The notes under the pieces are model-generated. The model saw nothing but the letters and a program-made list of their open reading frames with translations. It made no database searches and was not told the DNA's origin. Positions 28,772 to 35,684 of a DNA stretch of 42,415 bases are shown here, piece by piece; position 1 is the stretch's first letter, and every line of letters starts with the position of its first letter. Source of the stretch: a virus; the IMG/VR virus record IMGVR_UViG_3300025146_000007, positions 1 through 42,415 of that record, one strand, 5' to 3'. Made by a program: the position numbers and the translations under genes.

Positions 28772-30795
28772 GCTGGGAGATGAGGCAGGGCGACGTGCTC
28801 GAGCGGCTGGCCGAGCTGCCGAGCGAGAGCGTGCATTGCGTGGTGACTTCGCCGCCCTACTTCGGCCAGCGCAACTACGGCGTCGAAGGGCAGATCGGCG
28901 TAGAGCGCTCGATAGACGAGTACGTCGCCAAGATGGTGGCCGTGTTTGCCGAGGTCAGGCGGGTGCTCAGGCGTGACGGCACATTCTGGGTGAACCTTGG
29001 GGACGGGTATCACAGCCGCAATCGTGGCGGCTATCACCGTGATGGCGAGCGAGGCTACAAGGGTGGGCCGATTCAGATGGGCAATATCGGCTCTCTCCGC
29101 CGTGCGGGCGCGGATGGGCCCGCAAGCAACCGGCTGGCCCAGACGGGCCTGAAGGCGAAGGACCTCATGATGATGCCGGCGCGTGTGGCCCTGGCGCTGC
29201 AAGCTGATGGCTGGTGGATACGCAGCGAGATTACCTGGTGCAAGCCCTCTCCGATGCCGGAGAGTGTGCAAGGCTCGCGATGGGAGAGGCATTGGATTAC
29301 AATTAAAGAGTATGAAAAGCTGTCCCGATTGCCAAGCTTTATTCGAGCCGACGAAGGCTCACGACCCGCGCTGTCCAACCTGTCGGAATCGCAAGGCGAA
29401 GGAATATCGACAAACGGCAGCCTACCAAATAGCGCGCCAGAAATATCAGGCCAGCCTCAAGGGGCAGATCACTACCAAAGCACGGGAACAGCGCCCGGAT
29501 ATAAAGGAAAAGAGGCGGTTGGCGAGTCGATCCCCATCCGGCCGGCGCAACAAAGCCAAATACACAGCGACTCCGAAGGCACGGGCGGCGAGGGCGCGGT
29601 GGCTGCTCCAGTGGCGGAACAGTCCCAGCGCGAAGGCGTCCGCCGCCGCAGCGCATCAGCGCCGCAAGACGAATCCGCAATGGCGCTTACGCAAGCACGA
29701 GATAGATCGTCGCTATCGTCAGACACCCAAGGGCAGAGCGGTTCACGCGGCCATGTCCGAACGTCGCAGGGCGCGGAAGGCGCAGAGTCCTGGGTGTCTG
29801 ACGACGCAGGAATGGCGGGAGATCCTACGTCTGAGCAAGGGCCGCTGTTTCTATTGCAAACAGCCAGCGAAACTGACGATGGATCACGTAATACCACTGA
29901 GCAAGGACGGACCGCACACGATGAGCAACGTCGTGGCGGCCTGCCAGCCCTGCAACTCGCGGAAGAACGACCGAATACTCCTTCTCTTGTAGAGTGTCCC
30001 GGCTGCGCTAAATGCGCTGTTAACGATGGCTTCATTCTCCGTATCTCCGCCGGCCGCCCGACGAGCGCCACCGAGAAGATATACCTGCTCACGCGGTCCA
30101 GCCGCTACTTCTACGACCTCGACGCTGAGCGGGTGGCGTTTGCCGCGCCCGAGCGAGATCAAGCGGCGGCGCGCAGGGCGCGGGCCATTGAATCCCATAA
30201 GTCCATGCCAACCGCCGAGCGCAACGGGATTCGTCCCGCAAAACAGGAGGGCCATAGGCGCCGTCACGCAGGCTTTAACGAGCGGTGGGACGAAGCCGAA
30301 GCGAACGGCAGCGCCCCCACCGGCCGAAACCTCTGGAACTACTGGATCATCCCGCCTGAGCCCTTCCGTGACGCCCACTTCGCAACTTTTCCTAGCGAGC
30401 TGCCGCGCCGGTGCATCAGCCTGGGGACGTCCGCTAAGGGCGTCTGTGCGGCCTGTGGCGCGCCCTGGGTGCGGGTGGTGGAACGCACCGGCCACATTAA
30501 CGGCCGCGAACCTGCACACGTCCCCCTGAATAGCCCAACCAAGACAGATAGCACCGGCTGGCAACCAACCACTCGCGCTACGGATAGCTGGCGCCCGTCC
30601 TGCAAGCATGAGGCCGAGATAGTCCCGGCAACCGTGCTGGACCCGTTCGCGGGCTCAGGGACGACCTTGCTTGCGGCCATCCGCATGGAGCGCAGCGCCA
30701 TCGGTATCGAGCTGAACCCGGCCTACGTCGAGATGGCGCGGAAGCGCATCATCGCCGCCGCGCCGCTGCTGAACGGCTGCATGGAGGTGCTGTGA
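28768..30795 (+). CDS. Site-specific DNA methyltransferase (N4-C/N6-A, beta class), with nested HNH gene
   Basis: The catalytic motif TSPPYF is at about residue 25 and the SAM-binding loop DPFAGSGTTLLAAIRMERSA is at about residue 623. This catalytic-first order defines the beta class of amino-methyltransferases. FWVNLGDGYHSR, EITWCKPSPMPESVQGSRWE and RPTSATEKIYLLTRSSRYFY are standard surrounding blocks. Between residues about 181 and 408 the frame stays open but is Ser/Gln/Gly-rich and unstructured, because an HNH endonuclease gene lies there in another frame. A short native Cys-pair loop (ECPGCAKC) follows. GTG 28768 is chosen for its GGAG at 28756; GTG 28759 is an alternative. It probably protects phage DNA from host restriction. 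Confidence 0.85.
   Translation: MSWEMRQGDVLERLAELPSESVHCVVTSPPYFGQRNYGVEGQIGVERSIDEYVAKMVAVFAEVRRVLRRDGTFWVNLGDGYHSRNRGGYHRDGERGYKGGPIQMGNIGSLRRAGADGPASNRLAQTGLKAKDLMMMPARVALALQADGWWIRSEITWCKPSPMPESVQGSRWERHWITIKEYEKLSRLPSFIRADEGSRPALSNLSESQGEGISTNGSLPNSAPEISGQPQGADHYQSTGTAPGYKGKEAVGESIPIRPAQQSQIHSDSEGTGGEGAVAAPVAEQSQREGVRRRSASAPQDESAMALTQARDRSSLSSDTQGQSGSRGHVRTSQGAEGAESWVSDDAGMAGDPTSEQGPLFLLQTASETDDGSRNTTEQGRTAHDEQRRGGLPALQLAEERPNTPSLVECPGCAKCAVNDGFILRISAGRPTSATEKIYLLTRSSRYFYDLDAERVAFAAPERDQAAARRARAIESHKSMPTAERNGIRPAKQEGHRRRHAGFNERWDEAEANGSAPTGRNLWNYWIIPPEPFRDAHFATFPSELPRRCISLGTSAKGVCAACGAPWVRVVERTGHINGREPAHVPLNSPTKTDSTGWQPTTRATDSWRPSCKHEAEIVPATVLDPFAGSGTTLLAAIRMERSAIGIELNPAYVEMARKRIIAAAPLLNGCMEVL
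29312..29992 (+). CDS. HNH homing endonuclease nested in the methyltransferase gene
   Basis: In the frame one base behind (-1 relative to) that of the methyltransferase, ATG 29312 opens a 226-residue protein. It starts MKSCPDCQALFEPTKAHDPR then CPTC, a four-Cys zinc site, continues with Lys/Arg-rich DNA-binding repeats (KARAARARWLLQWRNSPSAK), and ends GRCFYCKQPAKLTMDHVIPL, SKDGPHTMSNVVAACQPCNS, RKNDR. The last part is a full HNH core with its two zinc knuckles and catalytic His. AAAGAG lies 5 nt before the ATG. It would nick DNA and spread its own gene. Confidence 0.85.
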   Translation: MKSCPDCQALFEPTKAHDPRCPTCRNRKAKEYRQTAAYQIARQKYQASLKGQITTKAREQRPDIKEKRRLASRSPSGRRNKAKYTATPKARAARARWLLQWRNSPSAKASAAAAHQRRKTNPQWRLRKHEIDRRYRQTPKGRAVHAAMSERRRARKAQSPGCLTTQEWREILRLSKGRCFYCKQPAKLTMDHVIPLSKDGPHTMSNVVAACQPCNSRKNDRILLLL

Positions 30796-31931
30796 GTGTG
30801 GCTGTACCTCCCCTCTACGGTGCTGACGTGAACAAGACCCCAATCGGCTGGACCGACTTCTCGGCGAATCCTCTCCGTGCCCGCAACCGTGAGACCGGCA
30901 AGGTAGGCCACTTCTGCGAGAAGGTGTCGCCCGGCTGTGCTCACTGCTATGCGTCCGAGTGGAACGAGCACCGCTACGGGACAGGGGTAGCCTTCCTGCC
31001 CGGGAACCGGGAGCTGGTAGAGCCTTACCTGGATGAAAAGGTGCTGGAGAAGATTCTTCTCTATCGAGGCAGCCCCGCAAAGTTATTCCTGTGCGACATG
31101 ACGGACCTGTTTGCCGAGTGGGTGAAAGACGAATGGCTTGACCGCATCTTCGCCACGATGGCCTTGCAGCCGCGGCTCACGTTTCAGGTGCTCACCAAGA
31201 GGCCGGAGCGGATGCGGGAGTACTTTGCGGCGGGGCAATACCGTGACGTGAAGGTGACTGACGCCGCAAAAGGGATGGCCCGGGCACCAATAGATTTTCA
31301 CTTTGCGAAGTTGGGGCGATTAGGTGGCGAAGCGCGGGCAAAGAGTGAATGGCTGCCGTGGCCGCTCGATAACGTCTGGCTCGGCGTGTCCGTCGAGAAC
31401 CAGCACTGGGCCGACGAGCGCATACCGATCCTGTTGGCCACGCCGGCAGCCGTCCGTTTCCTCTCCTGCGAGCCGCTGTTGGGGCCGCTAGACCTGACGC
31501 GGATTAAGTTGCCTAAGCCGCCGCCCGATGCGTGGCTGAAACCCCTCGGTGAGTTCCAAGAGGAGATCGATGCGTTAGCCCGCGAACACATGGACTCAAT
31601 GGGCTTCGTGCGCCGCCTCAAACATGGCATCGATTGGGTGATTGCTGGCGGCGAGTCCGCTGGTCCTGCGGAGCGGGCGCTGGTCGAGCGCTGCATATGT
31701 GGGTGTCACGGTCATTTTGGCCACTATTCCTGTCCTTGTGGGAGCGAGTCCGAGGACGCTTCTCCCGCGGCGTGGATACCCAAGCCCGAAGCCCTGGCCT
31801 GGGTGCGCTCTCTGCGCGACCAGTGCGTCGCAGCCGGGGTGCCCTTTTTCTGGAAGCAATGGGCCGGTCCTCGGCCGACCTCCGGTGGGCGGCTCCTGGA
31901 CGGCCGTACTTGGGATGAGGCGCCGGCATGA
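30792..31931 (+). CDS. DUF5131 (phage Gp37/Gp68) family protein
   Basis: The 379-residue protein carries TPIGWTDFSANPLRARNRET, then FCEKVSPGCAHCYASEWNEH. The three cysteines C-x6-C-x2-C followed by YA are the signature of this family and recall radical-SAM iron-sulphur sites. Later blocks are LFLCDMTDLFAEWV, FQVLTKRPERM, WLGVSVENQ, FLSCEPLLGPLDL, VIAGGESAGPAER and a final helix with FFWKQWAG. The family is widespread in phages and unassigned; a nucleic-acid modification role is possible. GTG 30792 (GTGA overlap) is used; GTG 30828 gives the more usual opening VNKTPIGW. Confidence 0.85.
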   Translation: MSVAVPPLYGADVNKTPIGWTDFSANPLRARNRETGKVGHFCEKVSPGCAHCYASEWNEHRYGTGVAFLPGNRELVEPYLDEKVLEKILLYRGSPAKLFLCDMTDLFAEWVKDEWLDRIFATMALQPRLTFQVLTKRPERMREYFAAGQYRDVKVTDAAKGMARAPIDFHFAKLGRLGGEARAKSEWLPWPLDNVWLGVSVENQHWADERIPILLATPAAVRFLSCEPLLGPLDLTRIKLPKPPPDAWLKPLGEFQEEIDALAREHMDSMGFVRRLKHGIDWVIAGGESAGPAERALVERCICGCHGHFGHYSCPCGSESEDASPAAWIPKPEALAWVRSLRDQCVAAGVPFFWKQWAGPRPTSGGRLLDGRTWDEAPA

Positions 31932-32098
31932 AGGCACCTGTCCTTCACCGGCTCTGTATGCGTCCTGGCTGTGGTAAGCCGGCAGCGGTCTTAGAGGGCA
32001 AGGCTTTAGAGCAAGCCCACCGTCAAGGGGTGACGGTGGATTACCTTCCCAGGCTCTATTGCCGGGAGTGCGAAGGAAAGATCGAGGTACAGGAGTGA
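31928..32098 (+). CDS. Zinc-binding small protein (56 aa)
   Basis: ATG 31928 overlaps the previous stop as ATGA. The product has RLCMRPGCGKPAAVLEGKAL, a basic helix, and RLYCRECEGKIEV, pairing Cys in two knuckles. It resembles a zinc ribbon with an unusually long loop. Function unknown. Its stop overlaps a GTG start as GTGA. Confidence 0.7.
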   Translation: MKAPVLHRLCMRPGCGKPAAVLEGKALEQAHRQGVTVDYLPRLYCRECEGKIEVQE

Positions 32099-32520
32099 GG
32101 CCCTGCATCAATGACCACATCGATTCCGCGCTGTGCTGGCGCTGTTCAGATCAGGTGGGTTGGTGGGCCGAAGCACGCCAGAAGGCTGGGATTGAGCTGT
32201 ACGAAAGGAGAGAACTTGATGGCCACGCCCCCTTATCAGCTCTTGAGGCCGACCGACCCGGACCTGGGGTGGACGAGTTTCTCCATCGCGTTCAGGCGCG
32301 ACAGCAAGACCCTTCATATGTTGTATCCGCCCAACATTCCGGACGAAGACCTAGCGCTCGTAATCATGGTGCTCCAACGGGAAGCCCGGAGGCGGCTGGC
32401 GTCCTACAAGACATCCAAGAGTGGGAGGCTCGGGTAGACGACTTTTGGTCCGAGCATCCTGACCTGACTCGTGCTCAAGCACGGGAAACTCTGCGCCGGC
32501 GAGAGGCGAAGCATGGCTAG
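32095..32520 (+). CDS. Hypothetical protein (141 aa) containing a nested gene
   Basis: The GTG start is coupled to the previous stop. Residues 1-40 look real (MRPCINDHIDSALCWRCSDQ, then a Trp/Ala/Arg helix) and residues 105-141 look real (WEARVDDFWSEHPDLTRAQA). The middle, residues about 42-100, is low-complexity and coincides with the separate gene at 32219-32437 in another frame. The binding site of that nested gene (AAAGGAG) lies within this frame. Confidence 0.55.
   Translation: MRPCINDHIDSALCWRCSDQVGWWAEARQKAGIELYERRELDGHAPLSALEADRPGPGVDEFLHRVQARQQDPSYVVSAQHSGRRPSARNHGAPTGSPEAAGVLQDIQEWEARVDDFWSEHPDLTRAQARETLRRREAKHG
32219..32437 (+). CDS. Nested small protein (72 aa)
   Basis: AAAGGAG at 32204-32210 is well placed for ATG 32219. 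The product (MATPPYQLLRPTDPDLGWTS, FSIAFRRDSKTLHMLYPPNI, then DEDLALVIMVLQREARRRLA) has two beta strands and an amphipathic C-terminal helix and looks like a folded protein. It lies completely within the frame of the gene at 32095. One of these two frames may be an accident, but the binding site favours this one. Confidence 0.6.
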   Translation: MATPPYQLLRPTDPDLGWTSFSIAFRRDSKTLHMLYPPNIPDEDLALVIMVLQREARRRLASYKTSKSGRLG

Positions 32521-33322
32521 GACTCGCGACATCAAGCCCAGCTTTTTCAGTAATGAAGACCTTGGCGCTTTACCAATGGCGGCCCGCCTGCTCTATATCG
32601 CCCTGTGGCAGCTCGCGGACCGTGAAGGTCGACTAGAGGACAGACCGTCTCGAATCAAGGCGTATGCCTTCCAGTATGACAAGCGCGGGATCGACATCGA
32701 GGGATTGCTGGCGGCCCTAGAAGCCAAGCACTTCGTCCGCCGCTACGAGGTTGAGGGGGTGCGGTGTATCTGGATTCCGACATTCCAGAGGAACCAGCAC
32801 ATTCATCCGCACGAGGCGACGAGCACACTCCCCAGCCCTCCAGAGGCCGTAATCGCGACAATACCGGGAATGTCATTACATGGAGAGACTTGTACTGACA
32901 AGTCATTACATGTAGAGACTTGTACTGACAAGTCATTAAATGTCGCCTTGCTCTCTGAGCCTTCTTTTCCCTCTTTGCCTTCTTTGCCCTCTTTGCCTTC
33001 TAGTGATCTTGAGCAGCAGCAGCTGCGCCCGAACATTTTCAGCCTTTACGAACAAGCGTTTAGTGGCGGCTTGAACGGGATGCTCAGGGAGGAATTGCTT
33101 GCTCTTGAGCAGGAGCATCCGCCGGACTGTGTTGAGCATTGCTTCAAAGCTGCGGCCTTAGCACAGCCTCGGCCGCGGAGTGTTTTGTGGGTGAAGGCGC
33201 GTCTTGAAGCGCACAGGAGGGATGGTTGTGGCGGCAACGCAAACGGAACAAATCGCGGCAAGTCAGCAGCGGGCGCAAATACCTCGCGAGTGGCAGCTCG
33301 AATTCGCGGAGTGGGCCAATGA
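32513..33322 (+). CDS. DnaD-like replication initiation protein (269 aa)
   Basis: The N-terminal domain reads RDIKPSFFSNEDLGALPMAA, RLLYIALWQLADREGRLEDR, PSRIKAYAFQYDK, the familiar winged-helix opening of phage replication proteins. Residues about 120-165 contain two copies of the repeat (S-L-H-x-E-T-C-T-D-K) and a Ser/Pro/Leu linker. The C-terminal domain (NIFSLYEQAFSGGLNGMLRE and RSVLWVKARLEAHRRDG) matches the DnaD fold, which loads the host helicase. ATG 32513 is preferred because it has GAGAGG upstream and matches the family start. Confidence 0.8.
   Translation: MARTRDIKPSFFSNEDLGALPMAARLLYIALWQLADREGRLEDRPSRIKAYAFQYDKRGIDIEGLLAALEAKHFVRRYEVEGVRCIWIPTFQRNQHIHPHEATSTLPSPPEAVIATIPGMSLHGETCTDKSLHVETCTDKSLNVALLSEPSFPSLPSLPSLPSSDLEQQQLRPNIFSLYEQAFSGGLNGMLREELLALEQEHPPDCVEHCFKAAALAQPRPRSVLWVKARLEAHRRDGCGGNANGTNRGKSAAGANTSRVAARIRGVGQ
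32873..32942 (+). repeat. 30-bp direct repeats inside the replication gene, candidate origin
   Basis: Two 30-bp units (32873-32902 and 32903-32932) differ at one base, and a third begins at 32933. Each holds the inverted repeat CTTGT-ACTG-ACAAG, so the unit is an iteron with a dyad. A pyrimidine-rich, easily melted tract with short CTCTTTGCC repeats follows (about 32960-33000). Repeats in the initiator gene itself recall the lambda O gene, where they form the origin. An origin role is inferred. Confidence 0.6.
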
Positions 33323-33563
33323 CAGCCTTCAAAGCCTCTCGGTTGACCCCGTGGCTCACACGAACGTGCGGACCTATGCGCGGTGGGAGTTGGAGCATCG
33401 GCGGGCGTTCGAGGTGCTGATTGAGATGCACCCAGAGACCGGGGTGGCGATTCGGTTGGTGTCGGACGCCGACCTTGATGCTTTCGATGCTGCCATGGCT
33501 CGCGTCAAAGAGCGAACTCGGCAGCGATTCGGAAGCGTTGAGGACGGTCCAGGAAAGGAGTGA
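33228..33563 (+). CDS. Hypothetical protein (111 aa)
   Basis: AGGAGG at 33215-33220 lies 7 nt before GTG 33228 and only 1 nt before ATG 33222, so the GTG is the likely start. The product is helical and charged, with IPREWQLEFAEWANDSLQSL and RWELEHRRAFEVLIEMHPE. It overlaps the last 95 bases of the replication gene. No family was recognised; a helicase-loading partner is one possibility. Confidence 0.6.
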   Translation: MAATQTEQIAASQQRAQIPREWQLEFAEWANDSLQSLSVDPVAHTNVRTYARWELEHRRAFEVLIEMHPETGVAIRLVSDADLDAFDAAMARVKERTRQRFGSVEDGPGKE

Positions 33564-33566
33564 GTG

Positions 33567-34175
33567 ATGGCTGAGATGATACGCGCATGGCATTTCCTGC
33601 GCGACGACATGAGGTCTGGTTCGGGTGCTGAGCCTGCCTGGACGGAGGGGGAGGAGCGCACGATCACGGGGCGGCTCAAGCTCTGTGATCGCGGCTACCA
33701 TTCGAGCCCAACGCCCTGGGACGCATTGCAGTACGCGCCGGGCTCGATGCTGTGCCTAGTCGAAATTTCGGAGCCCGTGAAGCGAGACAAAGACAAGGCG
33801 GTGAGCCGGACAAGGCGGCTTGTGCGGGCCATCAACATCGAGCGCGAGTTGCGGCTGTTCGCCTGTGATTGCGCCGAGAGCGCGGTGGAGATCGTGAGGA
33901 CGCGGGGCGCGAAGCCCGACCCGCGCAGTCTCGCCGCGATAGCCACCGCACGCCGCTTTGCCAACGGCGAGGCGAGCGTTGAAGAGTTAGATGCCGCTGC
34001 CACGTCCGCCGCCGAGGCCGCCAGGGCCGCCGCCGAGGCCGCCTGGGCCGCCTGGGCCGCCTGGGCCGCCGCCGAGGCCGCCTCGGCCGCCAGGGCCGCC
34101 AGGGCCGCCGCCGAGGCCGCCAAAGCGCAGTTCAACGAGATGGCAGAGGCTCTGTTTGAAAGGACTTCGGCATAG
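33567..34175 (+). CDS. DUF7666-like phage protein with Ala-rich C-terminal repeat (202 aa)
   Basis: ATG 33567 follows AGGAG at 33556-33560. The N-terminal domain (AWHFLRDDMRSGSGAEPAWT, KLCDRGYHSSPTPWDALQYA, PGSMLCLVEI) is a common phage family that I would group with DUF7666; its function is unknown. Residues about 145-190 are a run of AA(E/R/W)AA units. The DNA of that run is shared, inverted, with the gene at 36114-36701. The repeat is made of GCC codons and is likely unstable in length. Confidence 0.7.
   Translation: MAEMIRAWHFLRDDMRSGSGAEPAWTEGEERTITGRLKLCDRGYHSSPTPWDALQYAPGSMLCLVEISEPVKRDKDKAVSRTRRLVRAINIERELRLFACDCAESAVEIVRTRGAKPDPRSLAAIATARRFANGEASVEELDAAATSAAEAARAAAEAAWAAWAAWAAAEAASAARAARAAAEAAKAQFNEMAEALFERTSA
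33999..34128 (+). repeat. GCC-rich 9-bp tandem repeat; inverted partner at 36183-36227
   Basis: Degenerate 9-bp units of the form GCC-GCC-NNG encode Ala-Ala-X. Bases 33999-34013 and 34023-34052 match exactly the reverse complement of 36183-36227, except for one extra 9-bp unit between the two blocks here. The two genes are otherwise unrelated and lie on opposite strands. Confidence 0.8.
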
Positions 34176-34228
34176 GTTACGGAGGCCAGGCGCGCACGGC
34201 CCTCGTCACGATTGCGCTCCTGGTCCTA

Positions 34229-34786
34229 GTGTTCGTAGGGAGGTTCGATGGAAACAATCGCGATAGTGCTCTTGATGGTGGCGATAATTCTGGGCCTGAT
34301 CAGTCAATGGCTGTGGATGGCAGAGGCTCGGCGCTGGAAGGCCAGAGCGATGAAGGCGGAGGCGTTTCTGCCGCGCCCCGGCTCCCTCAGGTAGCCGTAG
34401 ATGCTGTCCCCGCTGCTCCTGAGCCTATTCCTGCTCCTGAGCCTGATGCGCCGGCGTGGGTATGGCCGTCTGCTGCTGAGGTCGAGGCGCTTATCTGTTC
34501 GTACTCATGGCCCTGTGGCGAGGCGCTTGCCGTGGTCTACGGCCCGACGCCGCCGAACGAGAGGGCACCGGTCGGCTGTCCTAATGGGGAGTCCGGCGGC
34601 AATCCATCAGCTAGCAACGGAGATCATGCTGGCCTCTTCCAAATCTCGCGGCGATGGCACGAATGGCGGTTCCTCCGTCGTGGTTGGACTTGGGCCGATG
34701 CCTTCGATGCCGAGCGCAACATCGCCGTTGCCTACGAGATTTGGGTTGACAACTCCGGGTGGTCGCCATGGTCGTGTAAACCATGA
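34229..34786 (+). CDS. Lysozyme/transglycosylase-like lysis protein
   Basis: The C-terminal 100 residues carry VGCPNGESGGNPSASNGDHA, GLFQISRRWHEWRFLRRG, and NIAVAYEIWVDNSGWSPWSC. The ESGG(N)P, GLFQI and NI.VAY.IW...GW.PW blocks are those of SLT-type phage lysozymes, with the catalytic Glu in ESGG. A Pro-rich linker precedes the domain. The start is unclear: GTG 34229 and ATG 34307 lack binding sites, but the open frame extends to 34160 and encodes a membrane helix (TALVTIALLVLVFVG). An ATA at 34172 with AAAGGA upstream is the only candidate that includes it. Confidence 0.75.
   Translation: MFVGRFDGNNRDSALDGGDNSGPDQSMAVDGRGSALEGQSDEGGGVSAAPRLPQVAVDAVPAAPEPIPAPEPDAPAWVWPSAAEVEALICSYSWPCGEALAVVYGPTPPNERAPVGCPNGESGGNPSASNGDHAGLFQISRRWHEWRFLRRGWTWADAFDAERNIAVAYEIWVDNSGWSPWSCKP
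34248..34394 (+). CDS. Small membrane protein overlapping the lysozyme gene (48 aa)
   Basis: GTAGGGAGG lies 5 nt before ATG 34248. The product has one transmembrane segment (IAIVLLMVAIILGLISQWLW) followed by a basic tail (ARRWKARAMK). It lies in a different frame within the lysozyme gene. Overlap of a membrane protein and an endolysin suggests a holin, antiholin or spanin-like role. Confidence 0.65.
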   Translation: METIAIVLLMVAIILGLISQWLWMAEARRWKARAMKAEAFLPRPGSLR

Positions 34787-34932
34787 GTCAGGTTCAGGAG
34801 GGTGAAGTGAGCGTCATCTTCCGGCGGCGCCGACCAAGGCTAGAACATGATCGTCTGCGCTGTGCGGGCAAGCGTGTTTATTCCTCTTGGCCTGCCGCGG
34901 AACAAGCTTCGTGCGCCACTGGTGATCCATGA
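34783..34932 (+). CDS. Basic hypothetical protein (49 aa)
   Basis: ATG 34783 overlaps the lysozyme stop as ATGA. The product has VSVIFRRRRPRLEHDRLRCA and two more Cys. No family was recognised. It lies in a region of slightly irregular codon use, so it may be an operon filler. Confidence 0.45.
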   Translation: MSQVQEGEVSVIFRRRRPRLEHDRLRCAGKRVYSSWPAAEQASCATGDP

Positions 34933-34944
34933 AGGCGGCTGGTC

Positions 34945-35238
34945 ATGAGTAACGACTACATCAAAGCCCGGTATTGGGAGCGTTACGGGTATGGGAGGGG
35001 AGACATGAGGAGATACGAGGAGATCGGACGCATTGCGGAGCTAGAGCTTCTAGCTCGTGAGCTGGCCGAGGCGCTACGGCGCTCCGATTCGACGCTCTCG
35101 TACATCGTGGCGCGTGCTGGTATCAGTTGGGTGCCCCGTCCGGGATTCAACCTCACTAAGGATGAGGTTGACCGCCGCATCATCGGCGAAAGTCGCAAGG
35201 CCCTCGCCCGCTACGACGCCATGAAGGGAGAGTCCTGA
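34945..35238 (+). CDS. Helical hypothetical protein (97 aa)
   Basis: GAAGG lies upstream of ATG 34945. The product has an aromatic, charged N terminus (IKARYWERYGYGRGDMRRYE), a long helix (IGRIAELELLARELAEALRR) and a short C-terminal domain with VARAGISWVPRPGFN. The function is unknown. Its stop overlaps the next ATG as TGATG. Confidence 0.65.
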   Translation: MSNDYIKARYWERYGYGRGDMRRYEEIGRIAELELLARELAEALRRSDSTLSYIVARAGISWVPRPGFNLTKDEVDRRIIGESRKALARYDAMKGES

Positions 35239-35684
35239 TGGCAAGATGCGCGGCCTCTTATACGAGTCGTCAGGGGAAGCCGTGCCGGTGTCTGCGTACA
35301 GAAGGCCACGCCGATAGTCATGTTTGTAAGCACGAGGTGGACTGGTACAGCGATGCCGCCCACCGATTTCGTAATACAGAACCGGCCTTCGTCGCTCTCC
35401 AGGCCCGCATCCAGGAGCTAGAGGCCGAGCGCGTCACGCTGCTGAGTGAGGGTGCAACCAATGGTTGGGCCTGGGTTGACCGCGTCTTGTACGAGGCTGT
35501 CCTTAGTGAGCGTGACACGCAGGACGAGTGGCGGCGCGGGATCACTGCTGGCGCCGGCGAAGGCATGATCTACCACGTGGCAGGGTTCGTTAGCCGGGGG
35601 GATTTGGTCGGTTGGCACATGCCAACCCCGGGTAAGTGTGCCGAGTGCGACTGGCTGGCCGCGCATCCGGCGAAGGAAGGATGA
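35238..35684 (+). CDS. Zinc-binding protein with two Cys/His clusters (148 aa)
   Basis: The first cluster is RCAASYTSRQGKPCRCLRTE then GHADSHVCKHEVDWYS, a pattern of Cys and His with a GHxxxHxC element found in many short phage proteins. The middle is a helical, charged segment (FVALQARIQELEAERVTLLS). The C terminus has CAECDWLAAHP. Function unknown. It directly precedes the CsrA gene and overlaps it by 4 nt. Confidence 0.7.
   Translation: MARCAASYTSRQGKPCRCLRTEGHADSHVCKHEVDWYSDAAHRFRNTEPAFVALQARIQELEAERVTLLSEGATNGWAWVDRVLYEAVLSERDTQDEWRRGITAGAGEGMIYHVAGFVSRGDLVGWHMPTPGKCAECDWLAAHPAKEG

Noticed and set aside
29295-29992. Intein or group I intron in the methyltransferase
   Set aside because: No Cys/Ser start with His-Asn end for an intein, and no recognisable group I core. 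The methyltransferase frame is open throughout.
33999-34128. GCC-rich tandem repeat as a CRISPR array
   Set aside because: The 9-bp units are adjacent, have no spacers, and encode an Ala-rich protein tail.
34248-34400. Programmed -1 frameshift joining the 48-residue membrane protein to the lysozyme
   Set aside because: The frames are in the right relation, but no canonical slippery heptamer is present before the stop.
34401-34805. Leu-rich frame starting MLSPLLLSLFLLLSL that looks like a signal peptide
   Set aside because: The hydrophobic run is the shifted reading of the Pro/Glu linker of the lysozyme frame, and the rest is shadow.
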